This document shows, one piece after another, positions 1-7,977 of a stretch of 45,169 nucleotides of DNA (position 1 is its first letter; each line of letters starts with the position of its first letter). This stretch comes from Bacillus massilioanorexius. GTDB taxonomy: Bacteria > Bacillota > Bacilli > Bacillales > DSM-1321. A program made the translations under genes and the position numbers. Under the pieces are notes generated by a model. That model did no database searches. It worked only from the letters and a program-made list of their open reading frames with translations, and had not been told where the DNA came from. The DNA lies in assembly GCF_902374955.1 (NCBI RefSeq), contig NZ_CABKRX010000115.1, positions 1 to 45,169 of the forward strand, written 5' to 3'.

Positions 1-261
1 TGGATTCAAACATTAAAGCAGAATCATATTTTTCAGAGTATGTATAGAAAAGCAACCTGTGCAGATAATGCGACAATGGAAAATTTCTTTGGGATTTTAA
101 AACAAGAAATGTATTATGGAGAAGAATTAGTATCGTACGATGAGTTAAAACGAAAAATCGAAGCGTATATCGATTACTATAACGACAAACGCATTAAGCA
201 GAAATTGGCTGGTTTAAGTCCCGTACAATACCGAACTCAAACCAGCCAATCAGCTGCGTAA
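1..261 (+). CDS. IS3-family transposase OrfB, C-terminal part (runs off window start)
   Basis: This is the last 86 codons of an integrase-type (DDE) transposase. The frame is open from base 1, so the gene begins outside the window. The conserved C-terminal block is visible: NATMENFFGILKQEMYY contains the catalytic Glu of the DDE triad with a Lys seven residues later. It is followed by the usual YIDYYNDKR and LSPVQYR tail of IS3/IS150-group OrfB proteins. The protein would catalyse cut and transfer of the element's ends. The earlier two catalytic Asp residues cannot be seen, so it is not possible to say whether the element is intact. The family call is firm; the exact IS name is not determinable. 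Confidence 0.9.
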   Translation, partial: WIQTLKQNHIFQSMYRKATCADNATMENFFGILKQEMYYGEELVSYDELKRKIEAYIDYYNDKRIKQKLAGLSPVQYRTQTSQSAA

Positions 262-292
262 TAAAAACTCTAACTTTAAGGGGTCACTACCA
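1..292 (+). mobile_element. Right end of an IS3-family insertion sequence
   Basis: The transposase stop at 259-261 is followed within about 30 bases by AAGGGGTCACTACCA, ending near 292. Read from the other side this starts TGGTAGTGACCCC, the TG...CA form expected of IS3/IS150-group terminal inverted repeats. The exact last base and any target duplication cannot be set without the left end. Confidence 0.65.
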
Positions 293-360
293 ACCGTTTG
301 GTTTGTCACCTCTTTTTTCTTTGAATAACAGACAATTAGTAGTAAATATAGTCGGAGTTT

Positions 361-490
361 AATTCTCCACCAGGATGCTTGCTTTCCACCGGAAGGGACA
401 GGTGACCCTCCTCGGCACATTGTGCCTTTGGGATCTCACACCTTGCACTCTCATTGATCTATTAATAAATAACGATTTTCTAGATAATAG
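361..490 (-). repeat. MITE-like dispersed repeat, copy A (core, minus orientation)
   Basis: Read on the minus strand, this stretch contains GTGAGATCCCAAAGGCAC, GCCGAGGAGGGTCACC and GGTGGAAAGCAAGCATCCTGG. These are the same ordered blocks (gtGAGAyc, CCGAGGAGG-tCACc, GGAAAGCgAGcatCctGg) found in the copies near 24.2, 37.1 and 42.1 kb. GC-rich arms such as GGCACAATGTGCC form a local hairpin. It lies between the IS end and the stop of the yhfA-like gene and contains no gene. Confidence 0.7.
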
Positions 491-491
491 C

Positions 492-1883
492 TTAAATTAA
501 AAACATCGCAACAATAGTTGTGACAATTAATCCAATTAGTACAGGTAATAGATTTCTTCGAGCTAACTCAAATGGACTTACATTACAAATCGCTGCGACA
601 GGTATTAATGCCCAAGGAATAATTGTGCCTCCACCAACCCATATGGCCGAAATTTGACCCAGTGCTGTCAATGTATCCGTACCTGTTGAAAGTGAATTAG
701 AAAATAAATTGGCAATTGAACCAGTCAGTGATATACCAGAAAATCCTGATCCATCTAGACCTGTAATGGCACCTACAATCGTTAATGTAATGGCAGCAAT
801 CTCTTTTGTTAATGGAACAGTAGCAGCTAAAGCTACACCTAAATCATTAACAATACCATGAGATGATTTAGGAAGAAATTCTCCAATCATTTTAATGAAA
901 CCTGAGTCACCTAAATAGAAAAAGGCTGCGATAGGGATAACAGGACCAAATACTTTAAAACCAAATTGGAATCCATCAATTAAATAATTAGTTGTTTTTT
1001 CTAGACCTTTATTTTTATAAGAGAACATGGTTAATAGTATGAGGATGAAAATGGCTGTTCCGCCAACTAGAGCAGTGGCATCTCCTCCTTGCAGCTTTAG
1101 GAAATACATAGCCACAATGTCTAAAGCGAAGAGGATTGGAATGAAAAGAGCAAGCCATTTTTTTTGATTGTTAGACAGTAGATTTCGAATTGGGGAGGCT
1201 ATTTTTTCATACGAATGACTGTGATCAACTATTAGTTTTTTATTTTTTATATCACGTTTTAAAAACCAAAAAGCAGTTAGGGTTGTTACTGCACCCATGG
1301 CAATAACAAGAGGAATACTAGCAGAAATAACGGCATTGGTAGAAATTCCAGCTGCGTCACCTGTTAGCTTGGGAGCAGCTTGAATGACGAAGTCCCCTGA
1401 TAAGGCAATGCCATGACCGAATAAATTCATGGCTATTGCAACTCCAAGTGCGGGTAATCCAATACGAATAGCAGCTGGAAGTAAAACAGCACCTAATAAT
1501 GCAACTGCTGGAGAAGGCCAAAAAAACCAAGAAGTAATCATCATAACGATCCCTATCGTCCAAAAGGCCAGGGTAGGGGTTTTCATCAACTTCGTAAAGG
1601 GAGAAATCATGACGTCATTTATCCCTGTATCAGTTAAAACCTTACTCATTGAAACGATGATAGAAATAATGAGTATCGTAGGGAGTAATTCGGTAATAGC
1701 AAAAGTAAAACTATTGAAAACGCCACTTATGGAGCTTGGAAGACTTTTTGTTGCGACTAGAGCTATGGTGAAAATCCCAACGATACATATCAAGGAAGTA
1801 TCTCTTTTCATAATCATTAGTGTTATTATACCGACAATAAAAGCTACGTAAATCCAGTGAATGAGTGTAAGTTCTACTCCCAT
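492..1883 (-). CDS. yhfA: YhfA-like multi-pass membrane transporter
   Basis: This is a 463-residue, very hydrophobic protein with roughly 11-13 predicted membrane segments spread over its whole length and no soluble domain. A basic cytoplasmic loop (around residues 210-240, with KRDIKNKK and NNQKKW) splits it into two halves, as in ion-transporter-superfamily permeases. Gly/Ser/Thr-rich re-entrant-like stretches occur near residues 120-180 and 360-410. Size, sequence and position next to hmoB match B. subtilis YhfA; the substrate is not known to me. The start is set by GAAGGAGG eight bases before the ATG. A short palindrome, AGGCATATGCCT, lies about 30 bases upstream of the start and might be regulatory. 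A DctM/gluconate-type permease is an alternative family label. Confidence 0.65.
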   Translation of the reverse strand: MGVELTLIHWIYVAFIVGIITLMIMKRDTSLICIVGIFTIALVATKSLPSSISGVFNSFTFAITELLPTILIISIIVSMSKVLTDTGINDVMISPFTKLMKTPTLAFWTIGIVMMITSWFFWPSPAVALLGAVLLPAAIRIGLPALGVAIAMNLFGHGIALSGDFVIQAAPKLTGDAAGISTNAVISASIPLVIAMGAVTTLTAFWFLKRDIKNKKLIVDHSHSYEKIASPIRNLLSNNQKKWLALFIPILFALDIVAMYFLKLQGGDATALVGGTAIFILILLTMFSYKNKGLEKTTNYLIDGFQFGFKVFGPVIPIAAFFYLGDSGFIKMIGEFLPKSSHGIVNDLGVALAATVPLTKEIAAITLTIVGAITGLDGSGFSGISLTGSIANLFSNSLSTGTDTLTALGQISAIWVGGGTIIPWALIPVAAICNVSPFELARRNLLPVLIGLIVTTIVAMFLI

Positions 1884-2030
1884 ATATAAACCTCCTTCTT
1901 CATATGAATAGGCATATGCCTGAATACTTATTACAGAATATGAAGGAGAAGGTTTTTGGTGAGATATGAAATCTTTTAAATGATTTGCTCTTTTGTTATT
2001 AATTATGATTTACAACCATAAACGAAAATA

Positions 2031-2063
2031 GCGAGACTCTTTTGTGGGAAGTAGGAGTCTCGC
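2031..2063 (-). terminator. Terminator downstream of hmoB
   Basis: Perfect 9-bp arms GCGAGACTC and GAGTCTCGC flank a 15-base loop. On the minus strand the hairpin is followed by TATTTTCGTTT. It lies between hmoB and the yhfA-like gene, so the two are probably separate transcripts. Confidence 0.7.
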
Positions 2064-2147
2064 CAATTTCTGCAACATTCTTAATAAGAGTGAATGTTGT
2101 TTATTATTGGTTTTAAGAAATAATAAAAAGAATGATAAGGGGTGTTC

Positions 2148-2663
2148 TTATTCTTCATCGAAGGTTGGAACGTAATATTTTGAAACAAATGATTCACCAG
2201 TAAATAGTTTTTGTGGGTTAGCTATAATGGACTGATTCTCTTGTTTACTATGTGCGTCAAAAAAAGATGAAGATTTTTTCCAATTATTGAATGAATTCTC
2301 ACTATCCCATTGCGTTAGGATAATATACGTTTCAGATTTAATGGGTCTTAATACACGGAATGCGATAAAGCCAGGCTGTTTTTCAATTTCACCTACACGA
2401 TTTTTAAACATATGTTCAAATGTAGGGCGACCTTCTTCTGTAACAGGTACGTTATTCATAACAATAAAGCCTTCTTGTATTAAATTTCCAACTGTAATGA
2501 CAATATCAAATTTTCTCGGCTCTTTAAAAAGAGTCTTTTTTTCTGCTTCTTGGATTAGTTTTGTTGAACTACCATTATGTAATAATATTAGATGCTGATC
2601 TTTATGTTTTAACTTCATATTTTTTAAAAAGTCAAAAGTACCAGATGTCATAAACAGCTTCAT
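2148..2663 (-). CDS. hmoB: Haem-degrading monooxygenase HmoB (YhgC)
   Basis: This is a 171-residue cytoplasmic protein of the antibiotic-biosynthesis-monooxygenase fold. The C-terminal half (about residues 85-155) carries the ABM domain with GFIAFRVLRP, TQWDSENSFNNW and FFDAHS. The Trp and the following His correspond to the haem-pocket residues of the IsdG/HmoB group. These enzymes bind haem and open the porphyrin ring, releasing iron. The N-terminal half is a family-specific extension, as in B. subtilis HmoB, which is of similar length. GGAG about ten bases before the ATG supports the start. It sits divergently from the haem biosynthesis operon, pairing haem turnover with synthesis. No Fur box was recognised upstream. 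Confidence 0.85.
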   Translation of the reverse strand: MKLFMTSGTFDFLKNMKLKHKDQHLILLHNGSSTKLIQEAEKKTLFKEPRKFDIVITVGNLIQEGFIVMNNVPVTEEGRPTFEHMFKNRVGEIEKQPGFIAFRVLRPIKSETYIILTQWDSENSFNNWKKSSSFFDAHSKQENQSIIANPQKLFTGESFVSKYYVPTFDEE

Positions 2664-3080
2664 AAAATAATCACTCCTAGAAAAAATTTTAAATTTTCAT
2701 AATGCTTGAATGAAACGCAAAAGGAAAAATGCTGAAATGTTTGAAAAACGTCAATTTTTCAACAAATGTTGTCGAAATCTATACAAGTATATTTTAAAAA
2801 GATATAGTGAATTTATATGTCAATCATTATGGAATTTTGATATTAAGTGGAAAGAAAACGTTAACATATTAGAATATTTTATCCTTGTTTCATTAGCTCT
2901 AACCTATATTTTATTGGAAATCTCTCCTTATATTTTATAATACTGAATAATCCATTTAGAGCCAACAATTTAGATATTCAGAAACTCTATGATAAAATGG
3001 CATCAATCGACTGATTTCTTAATATTGAATAATAACAATTTATGATGAACAGCACTACTCATTTGAAAGGTGGATATTAG
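2664..3080. other. Intergenic region between hmoB and hemE, no gene
   Basis: This 417-base AT-rich stretch separates divergent hmoB and hemE. I see no convincing gene: the longest open frame (2710-2940) lacks a ribosome binding site and recognisable sequence. A weak sigma-A-like element (TATGATAAAAT near 2988-2998) could serve hemE. In B. subtilis pbpF occupies this place; here there is no trace of it. Confidence 0.5.
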
Positions 3081-4124
3081 ATGTCAAAGCTTTTTAATGA
3101 TACTTTTTTAAAGGCAGCAAGAGGGGAGCAAACAGATTATGTACCAGTATGGTATATGAGGCAAGCTGGAAGATCACAACCAGAGTATCGAAAAATTAAA
3201 GAAAAATACTCTTTATTTGAAATTACTCATCAGCCAGAGTTATGTGCTTATGTTACTAGACTTCCTGTAGAACAATATGGTGTAGATGCAGCTATTTTAT
3301 ATAAAGATATCATGTCACCACTACCAGCAATTGGTGTTGATGTAGAAATTAAATCAGGAATCGGTCCAGTTATATCAAATCCAATTAAGTCGTTGGCTGA
3401 CGTTGAAAAATTAGGAACGATTACACCTGAAGAGGATGTTCCTTATGTACTTGAAACAATTAAGCTTTTAACTCAAGAACAATTATCCGTTCCGTTAATC
3501 GGGTTTGCAGGTGCTCCATTTACATTAGCCTCATACATGATCGAAGGTGGCCCTTCAAAGAATTATAACAAAACAAAGGCATTTATGTATTCAGAACCAA
3601 AGGCTTGGTTTGCTTTAATGGACAAGTTAGCAGATATGACTGTTATTTATCTTAAAGCTCAAATAAAGGCAGGAGCTAAAGCAATTCAAATTTTTGATTC
3701 ATGGGTAGGTGCTTTAAATAGAGCGGATTACCAAGTGTTTATAAAACCAGTTATGCATCGTATCTTATCTAGTTTAAAGGAAGAGAATGTTCCGTTAATT
3801 ATGTTTGGGGTTGGCGCAAGTCATCTAGCATTAGAGTGGCATGACCTTCCACTAGATGTTGTTGGACTTGACTGGAGATTACCAATTAGCGAAGCTCGAG
3901 AAATGGGGATAACTAAGACCGTTCAAGGAAACCTAGATCCAGCAATTTTATTGTCTTCATGGGATGTTATCGAGGAGAGAGCAAAAGCAATAATTGATCA
4001 AGGTATGGAACAACCAGGGTACATTTTTAACCTTGGACATGGAGTGTTCCCTGAAGTAAATCCAGATACACTTAAAAGATTAACAGATTTTATTCATAAT
4101 TATTCAGCATCAAAGAATTCTTGA
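3081..4124 (+). CDS. hemE: Uroporphyrinogen decarboxylase
   Basis: HemE removes the four acetate carboxyls of uroporphyrinogen III to give coproporphyrinogen III, in the cytoplasm. The 347-residue protein has the full family length. Both signatures are present: PVWYMRQAGRS near residues 22-32 (the Arg contacts substrate carboxylates) and GFAGAPFTLASYMIEGG near 141-157. A conserved Asp lies in IFDSW around residue 206, and the C-terminal NLGHGVFPEVNPD motif is intact. AAAGGTGG before the ATG is a good ribosome binding site. It is the first gene of a hemE-hemH-hemY cluster, 68 bases before hemH with no terminator between, so co-transcription is likely. Confidence 0.97.
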   Translation: MSKLFNDTFLKAARGEQTDYVPVWYMRQAGRSQPEYRKIKEKYSLFEITHQPELCAYVTRLPVEQYGVDAAILYKDIMSPLPAIGVDVEIKSGIGPVISNPIKSLADVEKLGTITPEEDVPYVLETIKLLTQEQLSVPLIGFAGAPFTLASYMIEGGPSKNYNKTKAFMYSEPKAWFALMDKLADMTVIYLKAQIKAGAKAIQIFDSWVGALNRADYQVFIKPVMHRILSSLKEENVPLIMFGVGASHLALEWHDLPLDVVGLDWRLPISEAREMGITKTVQGNLDPAILLSSWDVIEERAKAIIDQGMEQPGYIFNLGHGVFPEVNPDTLKRLTDFIHNYSASKNS

Positions 4125-4192
4125 TGTTTTGATATTCTTATATTTTCATTATTTGATAATGGTAAAGTAATAAACAAAGGTGGACTTATTAT

Positions 4193-5122
4193 ATGAAAAA
4201 GAAAATGGGATTATTAGTTATGGCTTACGGTACGCCATATAAAGAAGAAGATATAGAAAGATATTACACTCATATTCGACATGGAAGAAAGCCTTCACCT
4301 GAAATGCTTCAAGATTTAAAAGAGCGTTATGTTGCAATAGGGGGTATTTCACCACTTGCTGCTATAACAGAGCAACAAGCAAAATCATTGGAAAATCAAT
4401 TGAATTCACTTCAAGATGAAATTGAATTCAAATCATATATCGGTTTAAAGCATATTGAACCATTTATTGAAGATGCTGTAACGCAAATGAAGGAAGATGG
4501 AATTGAAGAAGCGGTAAGTATTGTTCTTGCACCTCATTTTTCTACTTTTAGTGTGAAATCATATAATGGACGAGCAATTGAACAATCTGAAAAAATTGGT
4601 GGACCAGCTATAACCTGTGTAGAAAGCTGGTATGATGAACCGAAGTTTATCCAATATTGGGTAGATCGTATGCGCGAAACAGTTGCGAAGATGCCAGAAG
4701 AAGAAAAGAATCATTATGTATTAATTGTTTCGGCTCATAGCTTACCAGAGAAAATCGTTCAAATGAATGATCCATACCCTGAGCAAATACGAGAAACAGC
4801 TGAGCTAATCGCTAAGGCAGCTGAAGTCAAAAACCTAGCGCTTGGATGGCAAAGTGCTGGTAATACACCTGAACCTTGGTTAGGACCAGATGTTCAAGAT
4901 TTAACGAAAGATTTATTTGAAAATCATGGATATAAAGCATTCGTCTATATTCCTGTTGGTTTTGTAGCAGAACATTTAGAAGTGCTTTACGATAATGATT
5001 ATGAATGTAAGGTAATTACGGATGAATTAAATGTTTCATACTATCGTCCAGCAATGCCTAACTCTCATCCAGATTTTATTGATGCGATGGCGACAGTTGT
5101 ATTAAACAAATTAAATAATTGA
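4193..5122 (+). CDS. hemH: Coproporphyrin III ferrochelatase (HemH/CpfC)
   Basis: The enzyme inserts Fe2+ into the porphyrin. In Gram-positive bacteria the substrate is coproporphyrin III, giving Fe-coproporphyrin. The 309 residues match the soluble Bacillus enzyme. The two metal-site residues known from B. subtilis are visible: His182 in VSAHSLPEKI and Glu263 in VAEHLEVLYDND. The N-terminal GLLVMAYGTPY strand is typical. There is no membrane segment or Fe-S cysteine cluster. AAAGGTGGAC precedes the ATG. It is followed after 176 bases by hemY, the preceding enzymatic step. The gene HemQ/ChdC, needed to finish haem, is not in this window. Confidence 0.96.
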   Translation: MKKKMGLLVMAYGTPYKEEDIERYYTHIRHGRKPSPEMLQDLKERYVAIGGISPLAAITEQQAKSLENQLNSLQDEIEFKSYIGLKHIEPFIEDAVTQMKEDGIEEAVSIVLAPHFSTFSVKSYNGRAIEQSEKIGGPAITCVESWYDEPKFIQYWVDRMRETVAKMPEEEKNHYVLIVSAHSLPEKIVQMNDPYPEQIRETAELIAKAAEVKNLALGWQSAGNTPEPWLGPDVQDLTKDLFENHGYKAFVYIPVGFVAEHLEVLYDNDYECKVITDELNVSYYRPAMPNSHPDFIDAMATVVLNKLNN

Positions 5123-5298
5123 TCTATTAATCGGTAAGGTATAACTATACCAAGCACTGATTTTCGTTCAATAATCGAGTTCTTACTGGCGCTTGATCTT
5201 CCTTTGATTATGTTTTAAGTTGGTTATACTTTGACAGGGGAGTGATAGCGCCAGTTTTTATTACTAGAAATAGACTACTGTTAAAAGAAGGAGATCCA

Positions 5299-6759
5299 AT
5301 GGCTAATACAAACAAGCAAAAAGTAGTAATTATTGGGGGAGGAATTACCGGATTAACAGCGGCTTACTATTTACAAAAAGAGGCACGGGATGAGGATTTG
5401 CCTCTTGAAGTAACTTTAATAGAAGCTGCACCATGTCTAGGGGGAAAAGTACAAACTGTTTTAAAAGATGGTTTTGTTATTGAAAAGGGGCCAGATTCAT
5501 TTCTAGAAAGAAAAACAAGTGCAGCTAGATTAGCTAAAGAGGTAGGCATGGAGGACCAATTGGTTAATAATACAGCTGGTAAATCGTATGTTCTTGCTAG
5601 AGAAAAGCTTCACCCGATGCCTGGTGGGTCAATAATGGGAATTCCAACTGAAATAGGTCCATTCATTACTACGGGCTTGTTTTCACCTATTGGTAAGCTT
5701 CGTGCGGCAGCCGATTTTATCCTTCCGAGATCGAAGGAAGAAGGAGATCAAGCATTAGGCGGATTTTTTAGAAGACGCATGGGGAATGAAGTAGTAGAAA
5801 ACTTAATAGAACCTTTATTATCGGGTATTTATGCAGGTGATATTGATCAATTAAGCTTAATGTCTACTTTTCCACAATTCTATCAAGTAGAACGTAAATA
5901 TCGGAGTCTCATAGTTGGTATGAAATTGGGTACGCCTCCACGTCCAAAACAGAAAAACATCGAAACTGGAAAGTCGTCTAAAAAAGGAATGTTTCTTACA
6001 TTTAAGAATGGTTTGTACTCTTTTATTCAAGCTATTGAGTCTTCATTAGAAGAAGGTACAGTTTATAAAAATATCAAAGTGAATAAAGTCGTAAAAGATA
6101 ATAAGGTATATCGTTTACTATTAAATAATAATGAATGTATGACGGCTGATGCCGTAATCGTAACGGTACCACATCAAAAGGCGCAGAGTATGTTCTCTGA
6201 TTATCCTTTTATGAACATTTTTAAAGATATGTCTTCTACAAGTGTTGCTAATGTTGCTATAGCCTTTGATGAGAGTGCTATCGAAAAAGACATAGATGGC
6301 ACAGGATTTGTAGTTTCAAGAAACAGTGATTACTCTATCACTGCTTGTACATGGACTCATAAAAAGTGGCCACATACAACACCAAAAGGAAAAGCGTTAT
6401 TACGATGTTATGTCGGACGTCCTGGAAATGAGACGATTGTAGATTTACCAGATGAAGAAATTATTAAGATTGTACTAGAAGACTTAAGTAAAACAATGAA
6501 TATAACACATACACCAGATTTCTCTGTAGTCTCGCGATGGAAAGACTCAATGCCACAATATACAGTTGGTCACAAAGAAAGAATTGATGCCGTGAATGAT
6601 GCAGTAAAATCTAATTTACCAGGTGTCTTTTTGTCAGGTGCTTCTTTTAATGGTTTAGGTCTACCTGATTGTATTGATCAGGGGGAAGTTGCTGTTCAAA
6701 ATGTGTTGCAATTTTTGGAAGATAAAAGAGCGAGACAAATAGAAGTGGTACAAGTATAA
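5299..6759 (+). CDS. hemY: Coproporphyrinogen III oxidase (HemY/CgoX)
   Basis: This FAD enzyme oxidises coproporphyrinogen III to coproporphyrin III with O2 in the coproporphyrin-dependent haem pathway (also active as protoporphyrinogen oxidase). The N-terminal dinucleotide motif IIGGGITGLTAAYYL lies near residues 10-24. EKGPDSFLERK and the C-terminal LSGASFNGLGLPDCIDQG FAD-contact block are intact. Length is 486 residues. I chose ATG 5299 because AGAAGGAG lies six bases upstream and MANTNKQKVVIIGGG is the normal family start; a GTG 57 bases earlier has no such support. The 176-base gap after hemH contains a possible weak promoter ending in TATACT (about 5224-5230), so it may also be transcribed separately. 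Confidence 0.95.
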   Translation: MANTNKQKVVIIGGGITGLTAAYYLQKEARDEDLPLEVTLIEAAPCLGGKVQTVLKDGFVIEKGPDSFLERKTSAARLAKEVGMEDQLVNNTAGKSYVLAREKLHPMPGGSIMGIPTEIGPFITTGLFSPIGKLRAAADFILPRSKEEGDQALGGFFRRRMGNEVVENLIEPLLSGIYAGDIDQLSLMSTFPQFYQVERKYRSLIVGMKLGTPPRPKQKNIETGKSSKKGMFLTFKNGLYSFIQAIESSLEEGTVYKNIKVNKVVKDNKVYRLLLNNNECMTADAVIVTVPHQKAQSMFSDYPFMNIFKDMSSTSVANVAIAFDESAIEKDIDGTGFVVSRNSDYSITACTWTHKKWPHTTPKGKALLRCYVGRPGNETIVDLPDEEIIKIVLEDLSKTMNITHTPDFSVVSRWKDSMPQYTVGHKERIDAVNDAVKSNLPGVFLSGASFNGLGLPDCIDQGEVAVQNVLQFLEDKRARQIEVVQV

Positions 6760-6788
6760 GATTTCAATATAGTAGTTATCCCTTAATA

Positions 6789-6831
6789 GAGGCATCTCAG
6801 AGCTGATTATTAATCACTTTTGAGATGCCTC
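6789..6831 (+). terminator. Hairpin after hemY
   Basis: Perfect 11-bp arms GAGGCATCTCA and TGAGATGCCTC flank a 21-base loop, 30 bases after hemY. No long T run follows, so it may act as a weak or factor-assisted terminator, or as an mRNA 3' stabiliser. Confidence 0.55.
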
Positions 6832-7209
6832 TCATGTTTATCATAAAGAGATATTTTATAAATACGTTTAATGCTCAGACTCGACTATGCAAAGTTTCAC
6901 TGTATCTCAGTCGAAGAGCTCTAGTCTATACGTCTTTAAATGGCGTTTACGCTTTTCATGTGAAATAAAGATAACAAAATATGTTCATGAGAAATGGTGA
7001 TGGTTTTTTAAAGTATGAATAGGGAATAAGAAGGTATATGGGTTTTGCTTGCTGAATTTAGTTTTAACTACGTAAAAATAGCCTTGTTAGAGCGAATTAT
7101 TTTAATGAATAATGGGTAAAATTTCTTTGATATAAGTAAGAGAATTGAAATTTTGAAGTGAATGAGGCTCAGGGAAAAAGGGAAAATTTTTAAAAAAAAT
7201 ACGAAAAGA
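6832..7209. other. Gene-free region between hemY and yhgD, possible MITE remnant
   Basis: No coding frame with a ribosome binding site is visible on either strand. The bases around 6847-6872 (ending AAATACGTTTAATG) resemble the inner end of the dispersed repeat (CAATACGTTTAATGGG in the 37-kb copy). The following 100 bases contain small inverted repeats (TCGACT...AGTCGA) but no clear repeat core. This may be a decayed copy; the remainder holds nothing I can name. Confidence 0.35.
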
Positions 7210-7238
7210 TTGCATTGCAAAATGTATTGTGTTATATT
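7210..7238 (+). promoter_or_regulatory. Sigma-A promoter of yhgD
   Basis: TTGCAT (7210-7215) and TATATT (7233-7238) are separated by exactly 17 bases. It sits about 95 bases before the yhgD start and directly before the palindromic operator. Confidence 0.65.
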
Positions 7239-7247
7239 CTTTTTTGT

Positions 7248-7276
7248 ACTAAATGACTAATTTGGTCATTTAGTCA
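7248..7276. promoter_or_regulatory. Probable YhgD operator in front of yhgD
   Basis: Two overlapping palindromes are present: ACTAAATGAC-7-GTCATTTAGT (7248-7274) and TGACTAA-9-TTAGTCA (7254-7276). Inside is ATGACTA-ATT-TGGTCAT (7253-7269). It begins ten bases after the -10 box, where a bound TetR dimer would block transcription, so autorepression is likely. The same half-sites recur before yhgE at 7932-7956. Confidence 0.65.
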
Positions 7277-7332
7277 AAATGTTAGCTATAGCAATCAGAT
7301 TGTGAATGTCTTGAAGTAAAAGAGGTGATAAG

Positions 7333-7908
7333 ATGTCTGTGGATCGAAAGCAACAAATTGTTGAAGCAGCTACAAAGTCGTTTACACTATTTGGATATAA
7401 AGCAACAACAATGGATCAAGTTGCCAGATTGGCAAATGTAGGTAAAGGAACTATCTACAACTTTTTTACTAATAAGGAACAGCTTTTTCAAGAAATTGTT
7501 CATTCTCTAATTCTTGAAATGAAAATGGTAGCTGAAGAAAGTATTATACCAACGAAATCATTTCATGAAAATGTTCATACAGCTTTATTTGCTATTTTGG
7601 AGTATCGAACGAAACATCAATTTATGATGAAGCTTCTTGAAGAGGAGAAAGAAATTGGTACACCTGCAGTTGCTCAAATGGTAAATGAAATAGAAAGAGC
7701 AATTGTTTCGTACATAAAAGAGAAAGTAGATATGGCGATGAATAAAGGAGAAATTACCGTTTCAAATTCAGAGCTATCTGCATTTCTTATTTTTAAAATG
7801 TACAGTGCCTTAATATTTGATTGGGAAAAAAATCATGAACCATTAGAGAAAGAGGAAATTGCAAAGCTTTTACAGCTTTTCATTTTAAAAGGATTATCAA
7901 CTGACTGA
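7333..7908 (+). CDS. yhgD: TetR-family transcriptional regulator YhgD
   Basis: This is a 191-residue one-component regulator. Residues about 7-57 form the TetR helix-turn-helix (IVEAATKSFTLFGYKATTMD, QVARLANVGKGTIYNFF, NKEQLF). The remainder is the helical ligand-binding and dimer domain; its ligand is unknown. Size and place upstream of yhgE match B. subtilis YhgD. Two matching inverted repeats, one downstream of its own promoter and one between it and yhgE, suggest it represses both genes. A hairpin (7891-7914) overlaps its stop codon. GAGGTGAT seven bases before the ATG is a good ribosome binding site. The family call is certain; the target assignment is inference from the operators. Confidence 0.9.
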   Translation: MSVDRKQQIVEAATKSFTLFGYKATTMDQVARLANVGKGTIYNFFTNKEQLFQEIVHSLILEMKMVAEESIIPTKSFHENVHTALFAILEYRTKHQFMMKLLEEEKEIGTPAVAQMVNEIERAIVSYIKEKVDMAMNKGEITVSNSELSAFLIFKMYSALIFDWEKNHEPLEKEEIAKLLQLFILKGLSTD

Positions 7909-7914
7909 TAATCC
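7891..7914 (+). terminator. Hairpin overlapping the yhgD stop codon
   Basis: Perfect arms GGATTATCA and TGATAATCC (loop ACTGAC) include the yhgD stop codon. TCATTATAT follows rather than a T run. It could weaken read-through into yhgE or protect the yhgD mRNA end. Confidence 0.4.
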
Positions 7915-7928
7915 TCATTATATACAAT
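7901..7928 (+). promoter_or_regulatory. Possible promoter of yhgE
   Basis: CTGACT (7901-7906) and TACAAT (7923-7928), 16 bases apart, form a weak sigma-A-like pair. The operator at 7932 begins three bases after it, paralleling the arrangement at yhgD. Confidence 0.4.
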
Positions 7929-7931
7929 TAG

Positions 7932-7956
7932 ATGACCAAATGAATAAAGTGGTCAT
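7932..7956. promoter_or_regulatory. Probable YhgD operator in front of yhgE
   Basis: Perfect arms ATGACCA and TGGTCAT are separated by 11 bases. The right arm is identical to, and the left arm one base from, the inner half-sites of the yhgD operator (ATGACTA/TGGTCAT), although the spacing there is 3. It lies just before the yhgE ribosome binding site. Confidence 0.55.
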
Positions 7957-7977
7957 GTGTTCATGGAGGGGGAAGCT

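Noticed and set aside
1429..1851. 140-codon plus-strand frame inside the yhfA-like gene
   Set aside because: It is the antisense shadow of a membrane protein gene and has no start signal.
1890..1925. AGGCATATGCCT palindrome before the yhfA-like gene as an operator
   Set aside because: It is only 12 bases, with no second site and no identified promoter beside it; mentioned in the gene entry only.
2710..2940. 76-codon open frame starting MKRKRKNAEMF upstream of hemE
   Set aside because: It has no ribosome binding site, unusual composition and no recognisable family; it is probably chance in AT-rich DNA.
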